From NCBI GenBank assembly GCA_016722705.1, contig JADKGN010000006.1, positions 1 through 36,907 of the forward strand: a stretch of 36,907 nt of DNA. The letters run 5' to 3'. The DNA is from Candidatus Dechloromonas phosphoritropha (GTDB taxonomy: Bacteria; Pseudomonadota; Gammaproteobacteria; Burkholderiales; Rhodocyclaceae). Under the pieces are notes generated by a model, which was not told the DNA's origin, did no database searches, and saw only the letters and a list, made by a program, of their open reading frames with translations. This document shows positions 16,441-25,105 of this stretch, in pieces (within the stretch, counting starts at the first letter, position 1; each line of letters begins with the position of its first letter). A program made the position numbers and the translations under genes.

Positions 16441-16712
16441 GTCGCGGCTATCCTCTTGTTCTGCATGGCTAACGTTCCGGATTCTCCGGGCGACGCTAGC
16501 AAGACAAAGTCATACGCCAGCGCCTGTTGTCCGGAATCGAGCGCGCGAAGAGTGGCATTGTCGCCCAGATCGGCCTCCGCTCAAAACGTCACTGACGCAG
16601 CGCGAGGAACATTGCATGGAGCGGCTGCCTCCGGGTATTGCCGGGAGCGCCTCCCGATTCGCGACACGCGGTCTGGCCGACCTTCTTCCGCTCGCTTCCG
16701 CAAATCACGTGA

Positions 16713-17081
16713 TCAGAATCCCAGCAGACTCGCCTGCCATGCCCGCATCGCCAGAACCAGCCGGCCGGACAAGGTGATGTATTCGCCGTAGAGGAGCGTG
16801 TAGGCCTCGGCTACCTGGCCCGCCGCGGCCAGATCGACGATCCGTCCGGCAAGCTCGTGAAATTCGGTGTGCAGGCGGCGAACCTCAAGGTAGTGATCCG
16901 TCAGGCGGTCATCCGCTGAGAGGCCCGGGCCATTCAGCCATTTACCAAACTCACAGAAGCTGTCGGCCCGGGTGCGATTCACGTCGATCCCCGACAGCGC
17001 GTCGAGCACCGCCTGCCTGATCTGCGACATCCAGTGTGTGTGTGCCTGTATGGCAAGATCAATGTCCGTCATGTTATTCAT
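16713..17081 (-). CDS. Stand-alone CZB (chemoreceptor zinc-binding) domain protein
   Basis: A 122-residue protein, almost entirely one helical CZB domain, which binds zinc and usually sits at the C-terminus of chemoreceptors or diguanylate cyclases. The signature Cys motif FCEFGKWLNGPG is near residue 55. Candidate His ligands are in AHTHW (near 12) and in RRLHTEFHELAG (near 85). The ATG at 17079-17081 follows GAGGGGGAG; a second ATG three codons on is possible. It lies 237 bp downstream of trpE in the same direction. Its role beside trp genes is unknown; redox or zinc sensing is only a family-based guess. Confidence 0.8.
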   Translation of the reverse strand: MNNMTDIDLAIQAHTHWMSQIRQAVLDALSGIDVNRTRADSFCEFGKWLNGPGLSADDRLTDHYLEVRRLHTEFHELAGRIVDLAAAGQVAEAYTLLYGEYITLSGRLVLAMRAWQASLLGF

Positions 17082-17318
17082 CCCGTTCTCCCCCTCGACC
17101 AATGCAGTACATGCCGCCACGCATTTTACATCCTGCGCCGTTACCGGTTAAAGCCGTCAGCAAGCTGCCGACTCCGGCCTCCCGTGCCGGATTTTTCCCT
17201 CTCCTGAACCGAGGTCACCCGTTGACATGGCGCCTCCATGCCGTTCTTTCAAGCAGCCGCGCATCCTAACGCGGCAATCGTTCCACTCCGGCTAGCCACC
17301 GTTGCCGCCTCGCCGCAT

Positions 17319-18794
17319 TCAGTCGAGACGGGTATCGAGGCCCTGTTCCGCCAGTTCGGCGGCACGCAGCACCGCGCGCGCCTTGTTCTGGGTCTCGGTC
17401 CACTCGGAATTGGGATCGGAATCGGCGACAATCCCGGCGCCGGCCTGCACATGTAGTTGCCTGTCCTTGACCACCGCCGTGCGGATCGCGATGGCCAGAT
17501 CCATGTCGCCATTGAAACCGAGGTAGCCGACCGCACCGGCGTAAATTCCGCGCTTGACTGGTTCCAGTTCGTCGATGATCTCCATCGCCCGCACCTTCGG
17601 CGCGCCGGAGACGGTGCCCGCCGGGAAGGTCGCGCGCAGTACGTCGAGCGCGGTCAAGCCTTGCTGCAGCCGGCCTTCGACGTTCGAGACAATGTGCATC
17701 ACATGCGAATAGCGCTCGACGATCATGTTCTCGGTCAGCTTGACGGTGCCGACCCTGGCGACACGGCCGCAGTCATTGCGCCCGAGGTCGAGCAACTGCG
17801 TGTGTTCGGCGCGCTCCTTCTCGTCGGCAAGAAGTTCGGCGGCGAGCGCGGCGTCCTCTTCGGGCGAGGCTCCACGCTTGCGGGTGCCAGCGATCGGACG
17901 CACGGTAACACGATCACCCTCCAGGCGGACAAGAATCTCCGGCGAGGCGCCGACGACATGGAAATCCTCGAAATCGAAATAGAACATGTAGGGCGACGGG
18001 TTCAGGCTGCGCAGCGTGCGGTAGAGCGCCAGCGGGCTCGCGTGGAAGGGCTTGGTCATGCGCTGCGAGAGGACGACCTGCATGATGTCGCCCTCGGTAA
18101 TGTAGTCCTTGGCCCTGACGACTGCCTTCTTGAAGGCGGCCTCACCGAAGATGGACACCGCCGGCTCGGAATGCACCGGCTGCTCGCGCGGGATGGCGAC
18201 CGGCGTGCGCAGCTTGCCCAACAGATCCTTGAGGCGCGCCCGGGCCTTCTGCCACGCCCCCGGAAAACCCGGTTCGGCATAGACTACCAGCGTCAATTTG
18301 CCGGAAAGGTTATCGACCACGGCGATTTCCTCCGAGAGCAGCAGGCCAATATCCGGCGTGCCGATTTCGTCGGTCTTGCACGTGCGGGTCAGCCGCGTCT
18401 CGACATAGCGCACCGTGTCATAGCCGAAGCAGCCGACCAGGCCACCGCAGGGACGCGGGAGCCCAGCCTGCGGCGCCGAGCGGAAGCGCCGCATGAACTT
18501 GCCGATGAATTCGAGTGGATTAGTGTCATCCTCGCGCTCGGCGATCCGGTTGCCGGTCAGCACCAATACCTGATGGCCGTGGACGACGATGCGCGTCGAT
18601 GCCGTGAGGCCGATAATCGAATAACGGCCGAACCGTTCGCCGCCCTGCACGGATTCGAGCAAGTAGGAGTAGGGTCCGTTGGCCAGCTTCAGGTAGATGG
18701 AGAGCGGCGTGTCGAGGTCGGCAAACGTCTCCAGAGTGACCGGAATACGGTTGTAGCCTTGCGCGGCAAGGGTGTTGAATTCGGTTTCAGTCAT
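17319..18794 (-). CDS. trpE: Anthranilate synthase component I
   Basis: Converts chorismate (with ammonia or glutamine via TrpG) to anthranilate, the first step of tryptophan synthesis. The 491-residue gene is intact. The N-terminal regulatory region has YSYLLESVQGGERFGRYS, with the LLES motif linked to Trp feedback inhibition. The catalytic domain has FHVVGASPEILVR, VRPIAGTRKRG, FPAGTVSGAPKVRAMEIIDE and VQAGAGIVADSDP. One change from the usual text is LLDLGRNDCGRV, where family members have DVGRV. The partner trpG is only a stump in this window, so function depends on another amidotransferase such as PabA. Confidence 0.96.
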   Translation of the reverse strand: MTETEFNTLAAQGYNRIPVTLETFADLDTPLSIYLKLANGPYSYLLESVQGGERFGRYSIIGLTASTRIVVHGHQVLVLTGNRIAEREDDTNPLEFIGKFMRRFRSAPQAGLPRPCGGLVGCFGYDTVRYVETRLTRTCKTDEIGTPDIGLLLSEEIAVVDNLSGKLTLVVYAEPGFPGAWQKARARLKDLLGKLRTPVAIPREQPVHSEPAVSIFGEAAFKKAVVRAKDYITEGDIMQVVLSQRMTKPFHASPLALYRTLRSLNPSPYMFYFDFEDFHVVGASPEILVRLEGDRVTVRPIAGTRKRGASPEEDAALAAELLADEKERAEHTQLLDLGRNDCGRVARVGTVKLTENMIVERYSHVMHIVSNVEGRLQQGLTALDVLRATFPAGTVSGAPKVRAMEIIDELEPVKRGIYAGAVGYLGFNGDMDLAIAIRTAVVKDRQLHVQAGAGIVADSDPNSEWTETQNKARAVLRAAELAEQGLDTRLD

Positions 18795-19316
18795 GGGGAA
18801 GCCTCGAAAATGACAGCCGAGTTGCGTACTGGTGCATGACGTCGAGTTGGCGCACGAAAGGAAATCAGGGGCGCCAGCGACGCCAACCTTGCCATTCGTT
18901 CCAGAGTCGCAGAGTCGTCATTTTTTCTAGAGGTCCTGAAAGGTATGCGCCTGACCATAGGCGACAGACAGATCGCATACTAGCGCATCGCAATCAGCGC
19001 TGTCCACCGGCGACGCGCATACGAGTCCTTCGAGTTCAATCAGGCAACTATTGGCATATCGGCCGTTGACCGCAGCAGGGTAGCGGAAAAAAATTCGATC
19101 CCGTCATGCGAACGCCGGCAGTCCGCGGAATTTCGTACCTAAGGTTTTAGAAAACCATCGCTCCTCTACCCACCGCTGCACCACTTCATCACCACGCAGA
19201 TGGCCATGGGGCTGACACCCTGCACCAGTCGATCACGAGGGGCTCTGGCAATGTCATGCCGCTTCGGCTAGACTCATCCGCTTCTCTCGACTTTGGCTCA
19301 CATCGGCGGCGATTCC
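18795..19316. other. Intergenic region between divergent trpE and minC
   Basis: About 520 bp with no supportable gene. It should hold the trpE promoter (-) and the minC promoter (+). No Trp-rich leader peptide or attenuator hairpin is evident on the trpE side. Part of the normal minC 5' end is missing and could originally have lain here, but I found no minC-like text in any frame. Confidence 0.5.
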
Positions 19317-19991
19317 ATGCGGCAAACCAGCACGAACATGCAGTTGATCGAATTCAAGGGAACGACGCTTCCGGGAGTCGAGATCACGGAAGTGGACTGG
19401 CAAGGCGTGCAAACGGTGTTGAAAACGCACGGGCTGAACGTAATTGGCGTGTGCGGCGGCAACAGTGAACTCCGACATCGAGCGGCAGCCGACGCCGGCC
19501 TGCCGACCTATGCTGCGCTGGAACGTTCGGTGCGTGCGGCGCCTGCCACCGAAGTAGCTACGCCTCCGCCAGTCCCCGCCACCGAGCCGCCTGTCGCGGC
19601 GGCTCCACCAACGGCGACAATCGCCGCCGTGGCTTCGTCAACACTGTTCATCGACCGACCGCTACGCTCGGGCCAGCAGATTTATGCACGTGGTGGCGAC
19701 CTCGTGGTTCTGGCAGCCGTCAACGCGGGCGCCGAAGTAATCGCGGATGGCAGTATCCACATCTACGCACCCTTGCGCGGGCGCGCGCTGGCAGGCGCTG
19801 GCGGCGCCGAGAATGCACGTATTTTGTGCACCCGCTTCGAAGCCGAACTCGTCTCGATCGCGGGTCTGTATCGGACCTTCGATACCGGCGTTCCGGTCGA
19901 GTTGGCTGGCAAACCCGTTCAAGTGCTGCTGAACACAAGTCCGAGCGAAAGTACCGGGCGACTGATTATCGAGCCGCTGACAACTGATTAG
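19317..19991 (+). CDS. minC: Septum-site inhibitor MinC, shortened N-terminal domain
   Basis: MinC is the FtsZ-polymerisation inhibitor recruited to the membrane by MinD. The C-terminal beta-helical domain is complete: LFIDRPLRSGQQIYARGGDL, GAEVIADGSIHIYAPLRGRA and ENARILCTRFEAELVSIAG. The N-terminal domain starts well (LIEFKGTTLP) and ends well (VDWQGVQTVLKTHGLNVIG, VCGG). About 40-50 residues normally between them, including the core beta strands, are absent, giving 224 residues instead of about 250-265. The deletion is in frame. The ATG at 19317 gives MRQTSTNMQLIEFKG; its ribosome site is weak, and 19338 is an alternative. First gene of minCDE. Confidence 0.88.
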   Translation: MRQTSTNMQLIEFKGTTLPGVEITEVDWQGVQTVLKTHGLNVIGVCGGNSELRHRAAADAGLPTYAALERSVRAAPATEVATPPPVPATEPPVAAAPPTATIAAVASSTLFIDRPLRSGQQIYARGGDLVVLAAVNAGAEVIADGSIHIYAPLRGRALAGAGGAENARILCTRFEAELVSIAGLYRTFDTGVPVELAGKPVQVLLNTSPSESTGRLIIEPLTTD

Positions 19992-20086
19992 CGGCCGAGC
20001 CGTTGCCGGCCCAGATGGACGCCAAAGGCACCGGAAAGCCGATTCTGCAGGTAGAATCACCCTCTTTAGATTGCGGAGAAATACCG

Positions 20087-20908
20087 GTGACACGTATCGT
20101 CGTCGTAACCTCAGGTAAGGGCGGGGTTGGCAAGACCACCACCAGCGCCAGCTTTTCTTCGGGCCTCGCCCTACGCGGTTACAAAACTGCCGTCATTGAC
20201 TTCGACGTCGGCCTGCGCAACCTCGATCTGATCATGGGTTGTGAACGCCGTGTCGTCTATGACCTTGTCAATGTGCTGAACGGCGAAGCAACACTCACCC
20301 AGGCGTTGATCAAGGATAAGCACTGCGAAAGCGGGAACCTTTTCGTACTCCCGGCTTCGCAGACTCGTGACAAGGAGGCACTGACAGAGGAAGGCATCGA
20401 AAAGGTTCTCAAGGAGCTCGAACACATGGGCTTCGACTATGTGGTCTGTGATTCGCCGGCAGGCATCGAGCGCGGCGCGGTCATGGCCCTGACCTTTGCC
20501 GACGAAGCGCTGGTCGTTTCGAACCCGGAGGTATCCTCGGTGCGCGACTCCGACCGTATTCTCGGCATCATTCAGGCCAAGTCGCGCCGCGCCCAGCTCG
20601 GTGGAGAGCCCGTCAAGGAACATCTGCTGATTACCCGCTACTCGGCGAAGCGCGTCAATGAGGGCGAAATGTTGTCGTACAAGGACGTCCATGAGATCCT
20701 GCGCGTACCTATTATCGGCGTGATTCCCGAGTCGGAATCCGTACTGCAATCGTCGAATTCCGGCACACCGGCAATCCATCTTGCCGGTAGCGATGTTGCC
20801 AGCGCCTACCTCGACGTGGTTGGCCGCTTCCTCGGGGAAACCATACCTCTGCGTTTTGTCGACTACGAGAAGCCTGGCCTGTTCAAGCGCCTGTTCGGGA
20901 GCAAATGA
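20087..20908 (+). CDS. minD: Septum-site ATPase MinD
   Basis: Membrane-associated ParA-family ATPase that carries MinC and oscillates with MinE. Intact, 273 residues. The deviant Walker A is VTSGKGGVGKTTTSA, with FDVGLRNLDLIMGCERRVVY and CDSPAGIERGAVMAL. The C-terminal amphipathic membrane-targeting helix is KPGLFKRLFGSK. The GTG at 20087 is chosen because it gives the universal MTRIVVVTSGKGG start and has CGGAGA upstream; 28 codons of open frame before it are not part of the protein. It follows minC after 95 bp and its stop abuts minE. Confidence 0.97.
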   Translation: MTRIVVVTSGKGGVGKTTTSASFSSGLALRGYKTAVIDFDVGLRNLDLIMGCERRVVYDLVNVLNGEATLTQALIKDKHCESGNLFVLPASQTRDKEALTEEGIEKVLKELEHMGFDYVVCDSPAGIERGAVMALTFADEALVVSNPEVSSVRDSDRILGIIQAKSRRAQLGGEPVKEHLLITRYSAKRVNEGEMLSYKDVHEILRVPIIGVIPESESVLQSSNSGTPAIHLAGSDVASAYLDVVGRFLGETIPLRFVDYEKPGLFKRLFGSK

Positions 20909-20910
20909 GG

Positions 20911-21179
20911 ATGTCCCTCTTCTCCCTCATCTTCGGCAACAAGCCCAAGACGGCGGCCATCGCCAAGGAGCGACTGCAACTGATCATTGCCCACGAACGC
21001 AGTGGCGGCGCCAGTATACACCTGATTTTCTGCCCGACTTGCAGAAGGAGTTGATCACCGTCATCTCCAAGTATGTGTCGGTCAACCCGGATGACATCAA
21101 GGTATCGTTGGAGAGGCAGGGGAACTTCGAGGTGCTCGAGGTAAATATCGTCATGCCCGAGAAGGCCGGCAAGAGCTGA
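20911..21179 (+). CDS. minE: Topological specificity factor MinE, one frameshift
   Basis: MinE stimulates MinD ATPase and confines division inhibition to the poles. It starts MSLFSLIFGNKPKTAAIAKE and continues RLQLIIAHERSGGA, the MinD-binding anti-MinCD helix. A one-base slip near 21013 then puts the topological domain (YTPDFLPDLQKELITVISKY, then VNPDDIKVSLERQGNFEVLE) in the next frame. Corrected length is about 88 residues, normal. An in-frame ATG at 20905 overlaps the minD stop and would add two residues. MinD-dependent division would be disturbed by a real break here, so a consensus error is likely. Confidence 0.9.
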
Positions 21180-21256
21180 CCGGGAGGTCTTCCCGCGGAT
21201 CACACATCGTTCCAGCGATTGCAAGCCCTGACGGCGTACCGATGGGTACGTTAGCT

Positions 21257-21918
21257 TCAGGCTGCCCTTGCCACCACGAACGCAGCAAGAAGATCGGCGA
21301 CCAGCACATCGCAACCAGCACTGTCCACTGGCTCGCCCTCGTTGTAGCCGTAAGGCACGACATAGGCGACACATCCGGCGGCATGGGCGGCCTGGATGTC
21401 GTTCTTCGAATCGCCGATATGCAGGTTATGGCCCGGCAGCACGCCAAAGATGCGGCAGGCGTGCAGAATGGGTTCGGGATGCGGCTTCTTGTGTGCCGTG
21501 CTGTCACCAGACACGATCACGTCAAAGTAGTCGGTCATGCCCATGAGGTCGAGCAAGGCTTCGGTGAACATGCCCGGCTTGTTGGTAACGACGCCCATTT
21601 TGACGCCGCTGGCTTTCCACGCTTGGAGGCCTTCAAGAACGCCGGGGTAAATCAGGGTGAATTTGCCGTTGACCGCAGCATAGTGGCGCTTGAAGGATTC
21701 GATGGCGGCGTGCAGCTTTTCCGCGCTGGGCGGCTGCTCGTGGGTCAGGCAGCGCTCGACGAGGACGGCCATGCCCTTGCCGACGAAGCGTGGACTTCGG
21801 CCTGAGAGCGCGGCGGCGCGCCGATTTCTTCGAGCATCAGGCGGCAGCCTTCGGCAAGGTCGGCGACAGTGTCGAGTAGCGTGCCGTCGAGATCGAAGGT
21901 GACGGATTGGAAGTGCAT
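21257..21918 (-). CDS. gph: Phosphoglycolate phosphatase, one frameshift
   Basis: HAD-superfamily hydrolase that removes 2-phosphoglycolate. The N-terminus VTFDLDGTLLDTVADLAEG has the nucleophile motif DxDGT (motif I). KMGVVTNKPG is motif II, KPHPEPILHA carries the motif III Lys, and HIGDSKNDIQAAHAAG the motif IV acids. A slip near 21798 separates the first 40 residues from RFVGKGMAVLVERC and the rest. Total about 220 residues. The ATG at 21916-21918 overlaps the rpe stop (TGATG), so the two are coupled, as is common in betaproteobacteria. Confidence 0.92.
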
Positions 21919-22619
21919 CAGACTTTTGCCAGTTCGCTGCGCAGGGCGCCGATGACGGTGTTGTAACGTTGCGGATCACTGTCCTTGCTGGCGCCAAAGA
22001 CGGCCGAGCCGGCGACGAAGGCATCGACGCCAGCGCGGGCGATATCGGCAATGTTGCCAGTATTTACGCCGCCATCTATTTCGAGCCGGATGCGCTGCCC
22101 GGTTTGCTGTTCGTAGGCATTCAGCTTGGCGCGTGCCTGCATCGCCTTGGCCAGCGTGCCGGGAATGAATTTCTGGCCGTCGAAGCCGGGATTAACGCTC
22201 ATCAGCAGGATGATGTCGAGCTTGTCCATGACGTAGTCCATGAAATCGAGCGGCGTCGCCGGATTGAAGACGAGACCGGCCTGGCAACCGGCATCGCTGA
22301 TCAGCGACAGGCTGCGGTCGACGTGTCCGGAGGCCTCCGGGTGGAAGGTGATGATATTCGCTCCGGCCTTGGCAAAATCGGGGATGATGCGGTCGACTGG
22401 CTTGACCATCAGATGGACGTCGATGGGCGCCGTGGTGCACGGCCGGATCGCTTCGCAAACCAGCGGGCCGATGGTCAAATTAGGAACATAATAGTTGTCC
22501 ATCACGTCAAAGTGTATCCAGTCGGCTCCCGAAGCGATGACGTCGGCCACCTCTTCTCCCAACTTGGCGAAATTGGCTGAAAGAATGCTCGGTGCGATGA
22601 TGAAATCCTGGACTGACAT
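21918..22619 (-). CDS. rpe: Ribulose-phosphate 3-epimerase
   Basis: Interconverts ribulose-5-phosphate and xylulose-5-phosphate in the pentose phosphate pathway. Intact, 233 residues, TIM barrel. Signatures are IIAPSILSANFAKLGEE, DWIHFDVMDNYYVPNLTIG, IDVHLMVKPVD, MSVNPGFDGQKFIP and LEIDGGVN, ending with the phosphate-binding VAGSAVFGA. The catalytic Asp residues of HFDVMD and EIDGG are present. In the loop usually written NPGFGGQ a Gly is Asp here. Divergent from apaG with a 36-bp gap. Confidence 0.97.
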   Translation of the reverse strand: MSVQDFIIAPSILSANFAKLGEEVADVIASGADWIHFDVMDNYYVPNLTIGPLVCEAIRPCTTAPIDVHLMVKPVDRIIPDFAKAGANIITFHPEASGHVDRSLSLISDAGCQAGLVFNPATPLDFMDYVMDKLDIILLMSVNPGFDGQKFIPGTLAKAMQARAKLNAYEQQTGQRIRLEIDGGVNTGNIADIARAGVDAFVAGSAVFGASKDSDPQRYNTVIGALRSELAKV

Positions 22620-22655
22620 GACGCTTCCCTAAACGAAAACAGATGAAATTATCCC

Positions 22656-23039
22656 ATGACCAACGCTGACAGATACCGAATAGAAGTCAAGCCGGTGTCG
22701 CACTTCATGCTCGACCAGTCGAGTCCGGACGATGATCGCTACGTCTTCGTCTACACGATCACCATCACCAACATCGGTCAACTGCCCGCGCAGTTAATCT
22801 CGCGCCACTGGATCATCACCGACGCCAACAACGAGGTCCAGGAAATCCGCGGCCTCGGCGTCGTCGGCCAGCAGCCGCTGCTGAAGCCGGGCGAAGCCTT
22901 CGAGTACAACAGCGGTTGCGTTCTGGCCACACCCATCGGCACGATGAAGGGTACTTACCAGATGGTCGGCGAGGACGGAGCACGTTTCGATGTCGCGATT
23001 CCCGAGTTCGTACTGGCGATTCCGCGGGTTCTGCATTGA
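22656..23039 (+). CDS. apaG: ApaG (Co2+/Mg2+ efflux-associated protein)
   Basis: Small single-domain protein with an Ig/fibronectin-like beta fold. It was first linked to magnesium/cobalt efflux phenotypes; its biochemical role is not settled. Intact, 127 residues. Family signatures are YVFVYTITITNIGQLPAQLI, SRHWIITDANN, VQEIRGLGVVGQQPLLKPGE and YNSGCVLATPIGTMKGTYQM. It overlaps the following methyltransferase start by three bases (TTGA). Confidence 0.96.
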   Translation: MTNADRYRIEVKPVSHFMLDQSSPDDDRYVFVYTITITNIGQLPAQLISRHWIITDANNEVQEIRGLGVVGQQPLLKPGEAFEYNSGCVLATPIGTMKGTYQMVGEDGARFDVAIPEFVLAIPRVLH

Positions 23040-23629
23040 GCCTGAAGCACAGTTATACGCTGGTCGCGCCTTTCTACGATGCTGCGGTTTCGCGCGCCAC
23101 TTTGGCTGCGCGCAAACGTAGCCTGTCGGTTCTGCCGGTGGCGCCGAGCAGGGTTCTGCTGGCCGGAGTCGGCACCGGCCTCGACTTGCCGCACCTGCCC
23201 GCCCAGCATCACTATGTCGGCGTCGACCTAACCCACGCCATGCTGCGCCGCGCTGTACCTCGTTCCGGTCAAGTCAATTTCACGCCGGTCCAGGGAGACG
23301 CACAGAACCTGCCGTTTGCCTCGGGCATTTTCGATGTCGCGGTATTGCACCTGATCCTGGCGGTGGTTCCCGACCCCGCAAGGTGCCTCGGCGAGATCGC
23401 CCGAGTGCTGCGTCCGGGTGGCCAAGCGCTGGTCTTCGACAAATTTCTGCGTCACGGCCAGCCGGCAGTGTTGCGGCGTCTCGCGAATCCGCTCCTTAGT
23501 CGCATCGCCACGAGACTGGATGTCGTGTTCGAATCCGTTCTCGCAGCGGCACCCGGCCTCAGGGTGGAACATGACCAGCCGGCGCTGGCTGGCGGCTGGT
23601 TCCGGATGATCCGGCTACGCCGTGTCTGA
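23036..23629 (+). CDS. SAM-dependent methyltransferase (UbiE/class I-like)
   Basis: A class I Rossmann-fold methyltransferase of unknown substrate. Motif I is VLLAGVGTGLDLPHL (residues about 42-56), motif II YVGVDLTHAMLRRA, then VQGDAQNLPFASGIFDVAVL and the post-motif LRPGGQALVFDKF. This pattern is that of UbiE/phosphatidylethanolamine N-methyltransferase-type enzymes acting on lipids or small molecules. The TTG start at 23036 overlaps the apaG stop, so apaG and this gene are probably coupled. 197 residues, no frameshift. The 3' end overlaps the convergent permease gene by 15 bp. Confidence 0.85.
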   Translation: MSLKHSYTLVAPFYDAAVSRATLAARKRSLSVLPVAPSRVLLAGVGTGLDLPHLPAQHHYVGVDLTHAMLRRAVPRSGQVNFTPVQGDAQNLPFASGIFDVAVLHLILAVVPDPARCLGEIARVLRPGGQALVFDKFLRHGQPAVLRRLANPLLSRIATRLDVVFESVLAAAPGLRVEHDQPALAGGWFRMIRLRRV

Positions 23630-24696
23630 GGCGTCGATGGCGTCCTTGCCCAAGGCATCCGCGATCCACGCCAGCATCAGCGTGTAGGTGACGGCCAACA
23701 CCACCGGCCCGACGAAGATGCCGACCAGTCCGAAGCCGAGCATGCCGCCGATGACGCCGGCGAAGATTAGCAGCAGGGGCAGATCAGCGCCCTTCCTGAT
23801 CAGGATGGGGCGCAGGAAGTTGTCCAAGGTACCGACAAAGACGCTCCAAATCAGCAGGAAGGTCGCCCAGCCGTTATCGCCCATCCAGTACATCCAGGCG
23901 ACCGCCGGAAAAAGAACCAGCGAAGGGCCCAACTGGGCGATGCAGAACATCAGCATGACCGCTGAAAGCAGGGAGGCAAAAGGAACACCAGCCACCGCCA
24001 AGCCAATACCGCCGAGCACGGTCTGGACGATGGCCGTGACGCCGACGCCCAGCGCGACACCGCGAATGGCCTGGCTGGCGAGGATGACCGAGTTTTCCCC
24101 GCGCTCTCCCGCAAGGCGTCTGCCAAAGCGCAGCACCAGGCGGGCTCCCGCTTCGCCGTTGGCATACATGATCGCCGACAGAACGACGACCAGCATGAAC
24201 TGGATCAGCACGCCACCAACACTCCCGGCTTGCCCGAACAGCCATTTGGCGGCATCGGTCAGGTAGGGAGCGAGCCGGGCCAACAGACCCACCGAGCCAC
24301 CATCGGCCAGCTGCGCCCAGCTTGCCGCTGCCTTTCTCCAATCAGCGGCAGCGTGTTCACCCATTCCGGAGGCTGGGGCAATCCCGACGCCGCCACTGAC
24401 TTTGCCGCGTCTGTCACCCGATCAGCATGCTCGGCAATGGTGTCGATCGCCAACCCAAGCGGAACGACCAGCAGGAGCAGCATGCCAAGTGTCATCGTCA
24501 GAACCGCCGGACCACGTCGACCTCCGAATCGCGCTTCGAGGGCCTTCAGCAGCGGCCAACTCGCGACCACCAGCATGGCCGCCCAGACCGCAGCCCCCAG
24601 GAACGGGCGCAAGATCCACAGCGAGCCGGCGATCAGCAACAGGATGCAGATGATGGCAAGCGTTGTGCGGGTCAAATCCTGACGGACAGCAGACAT
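23615..24696 (-). CDS. AI-2E family (YdiK/PerM-like) membrane permease, one frameshift
   Basis: Polytopic inner-membrane protein of the AI-2 exporter/PerM superfamily. The N-terminal half starts MSAVRQDLTRTTLAIICILL, with helices IAGSLWILRPFLGAAVWAAM and LTMTLGMLLLLVVPLGLAID. The second half has QFMLVVVLSAIMYANGEAGA, ASLLSAVMLMFCIAQLGPSL and the family C-terminal signature DNFLRPILIRKGADLPLLLI. FAGVIGGMLGFGLVGIFVGP follows. A slip near 24345 separates the halves. Total about 360 residues, seven or eight membrane segments. The substrate cannot be predicted from sequence. Confidence 0.88.
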
Positions 24697-24717
24697 TTCT
24701 AGCTCCGGTAATCGACG

Positions 24718-25002
24718 TTACGGCCTTGTAGGCCGTGCCAATCCTAGGTTGTTGTTAGGTGACCCGAGAACCGTACCCTCTTTTATTTCCACTTTTTCAT
24801 TCTGCCCTGTTCCGTGGTGGTCTGGGTGATAACGAATAATGCCATTCAACAAGGTATTTTGCGAAGCAGATTCAGCCGTCCCTGTGCGCCGATCGTCAGG
24901 TGATAAGTCAGGCATTGGCAGTTCTACCTGTGCCCGTGCGAGAAAATTGGCGAGTGCTTCGGCTTTCCGCTGGCACTGGCTCACTTCGGCGGCAATGGTC
25001 AT
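24718..25002 (-). CDS. Hypothetical protein
   Basis: A 94-residue frame from the ATG at 25000-25002 (MTIAAEVSQCQRKAEALANF). It has a helical first half and a polar Gly/Asn-rich second half, without signal peptide or membrane segment. I recognise no family. There is no clear ribosome site, and it could be a fragment or a chance frame in the gap between the permease and the phn operon. Confidence 0.3.
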   Translation of the reverse strand: MTIAAEVSQCQRKAEALANFLARAQVELPMPDLSPDDRRTGTAESASQNTLLNGIIRYHPDHHGTGQNEKVEIKEGTVLGSPNNNLGLARPTRP

Positions 25003-25105
25003 TTGATCGGTTTCTTCAATCAAGCCCGGACAGCTTCTCTTCGTGATCAGCCAGCATAGGGAAGCGGTCGCCGTCCCGCCAGAAACGACTTTTCCCCGCG
25101 CTTAC

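Noticed and set aside
17174..17196. Hairpin CCGGC/GCCGG followed by five T on the + strand
   Set aside because: It faces the wrong way for trpE and the CZB gene, and no + strand gene precedes it; the stem is only 5-6 bp.
17457..18839. 460-codon + strand open frame opposite trpE
   Set aside because: Antisense shadow caused by high GC; trpE matches its family over the full length.
18836..19070. Open frame in the trpE-minC gap
   Set aside because: No ribosome site, no family resemblance, composition of a random frame.
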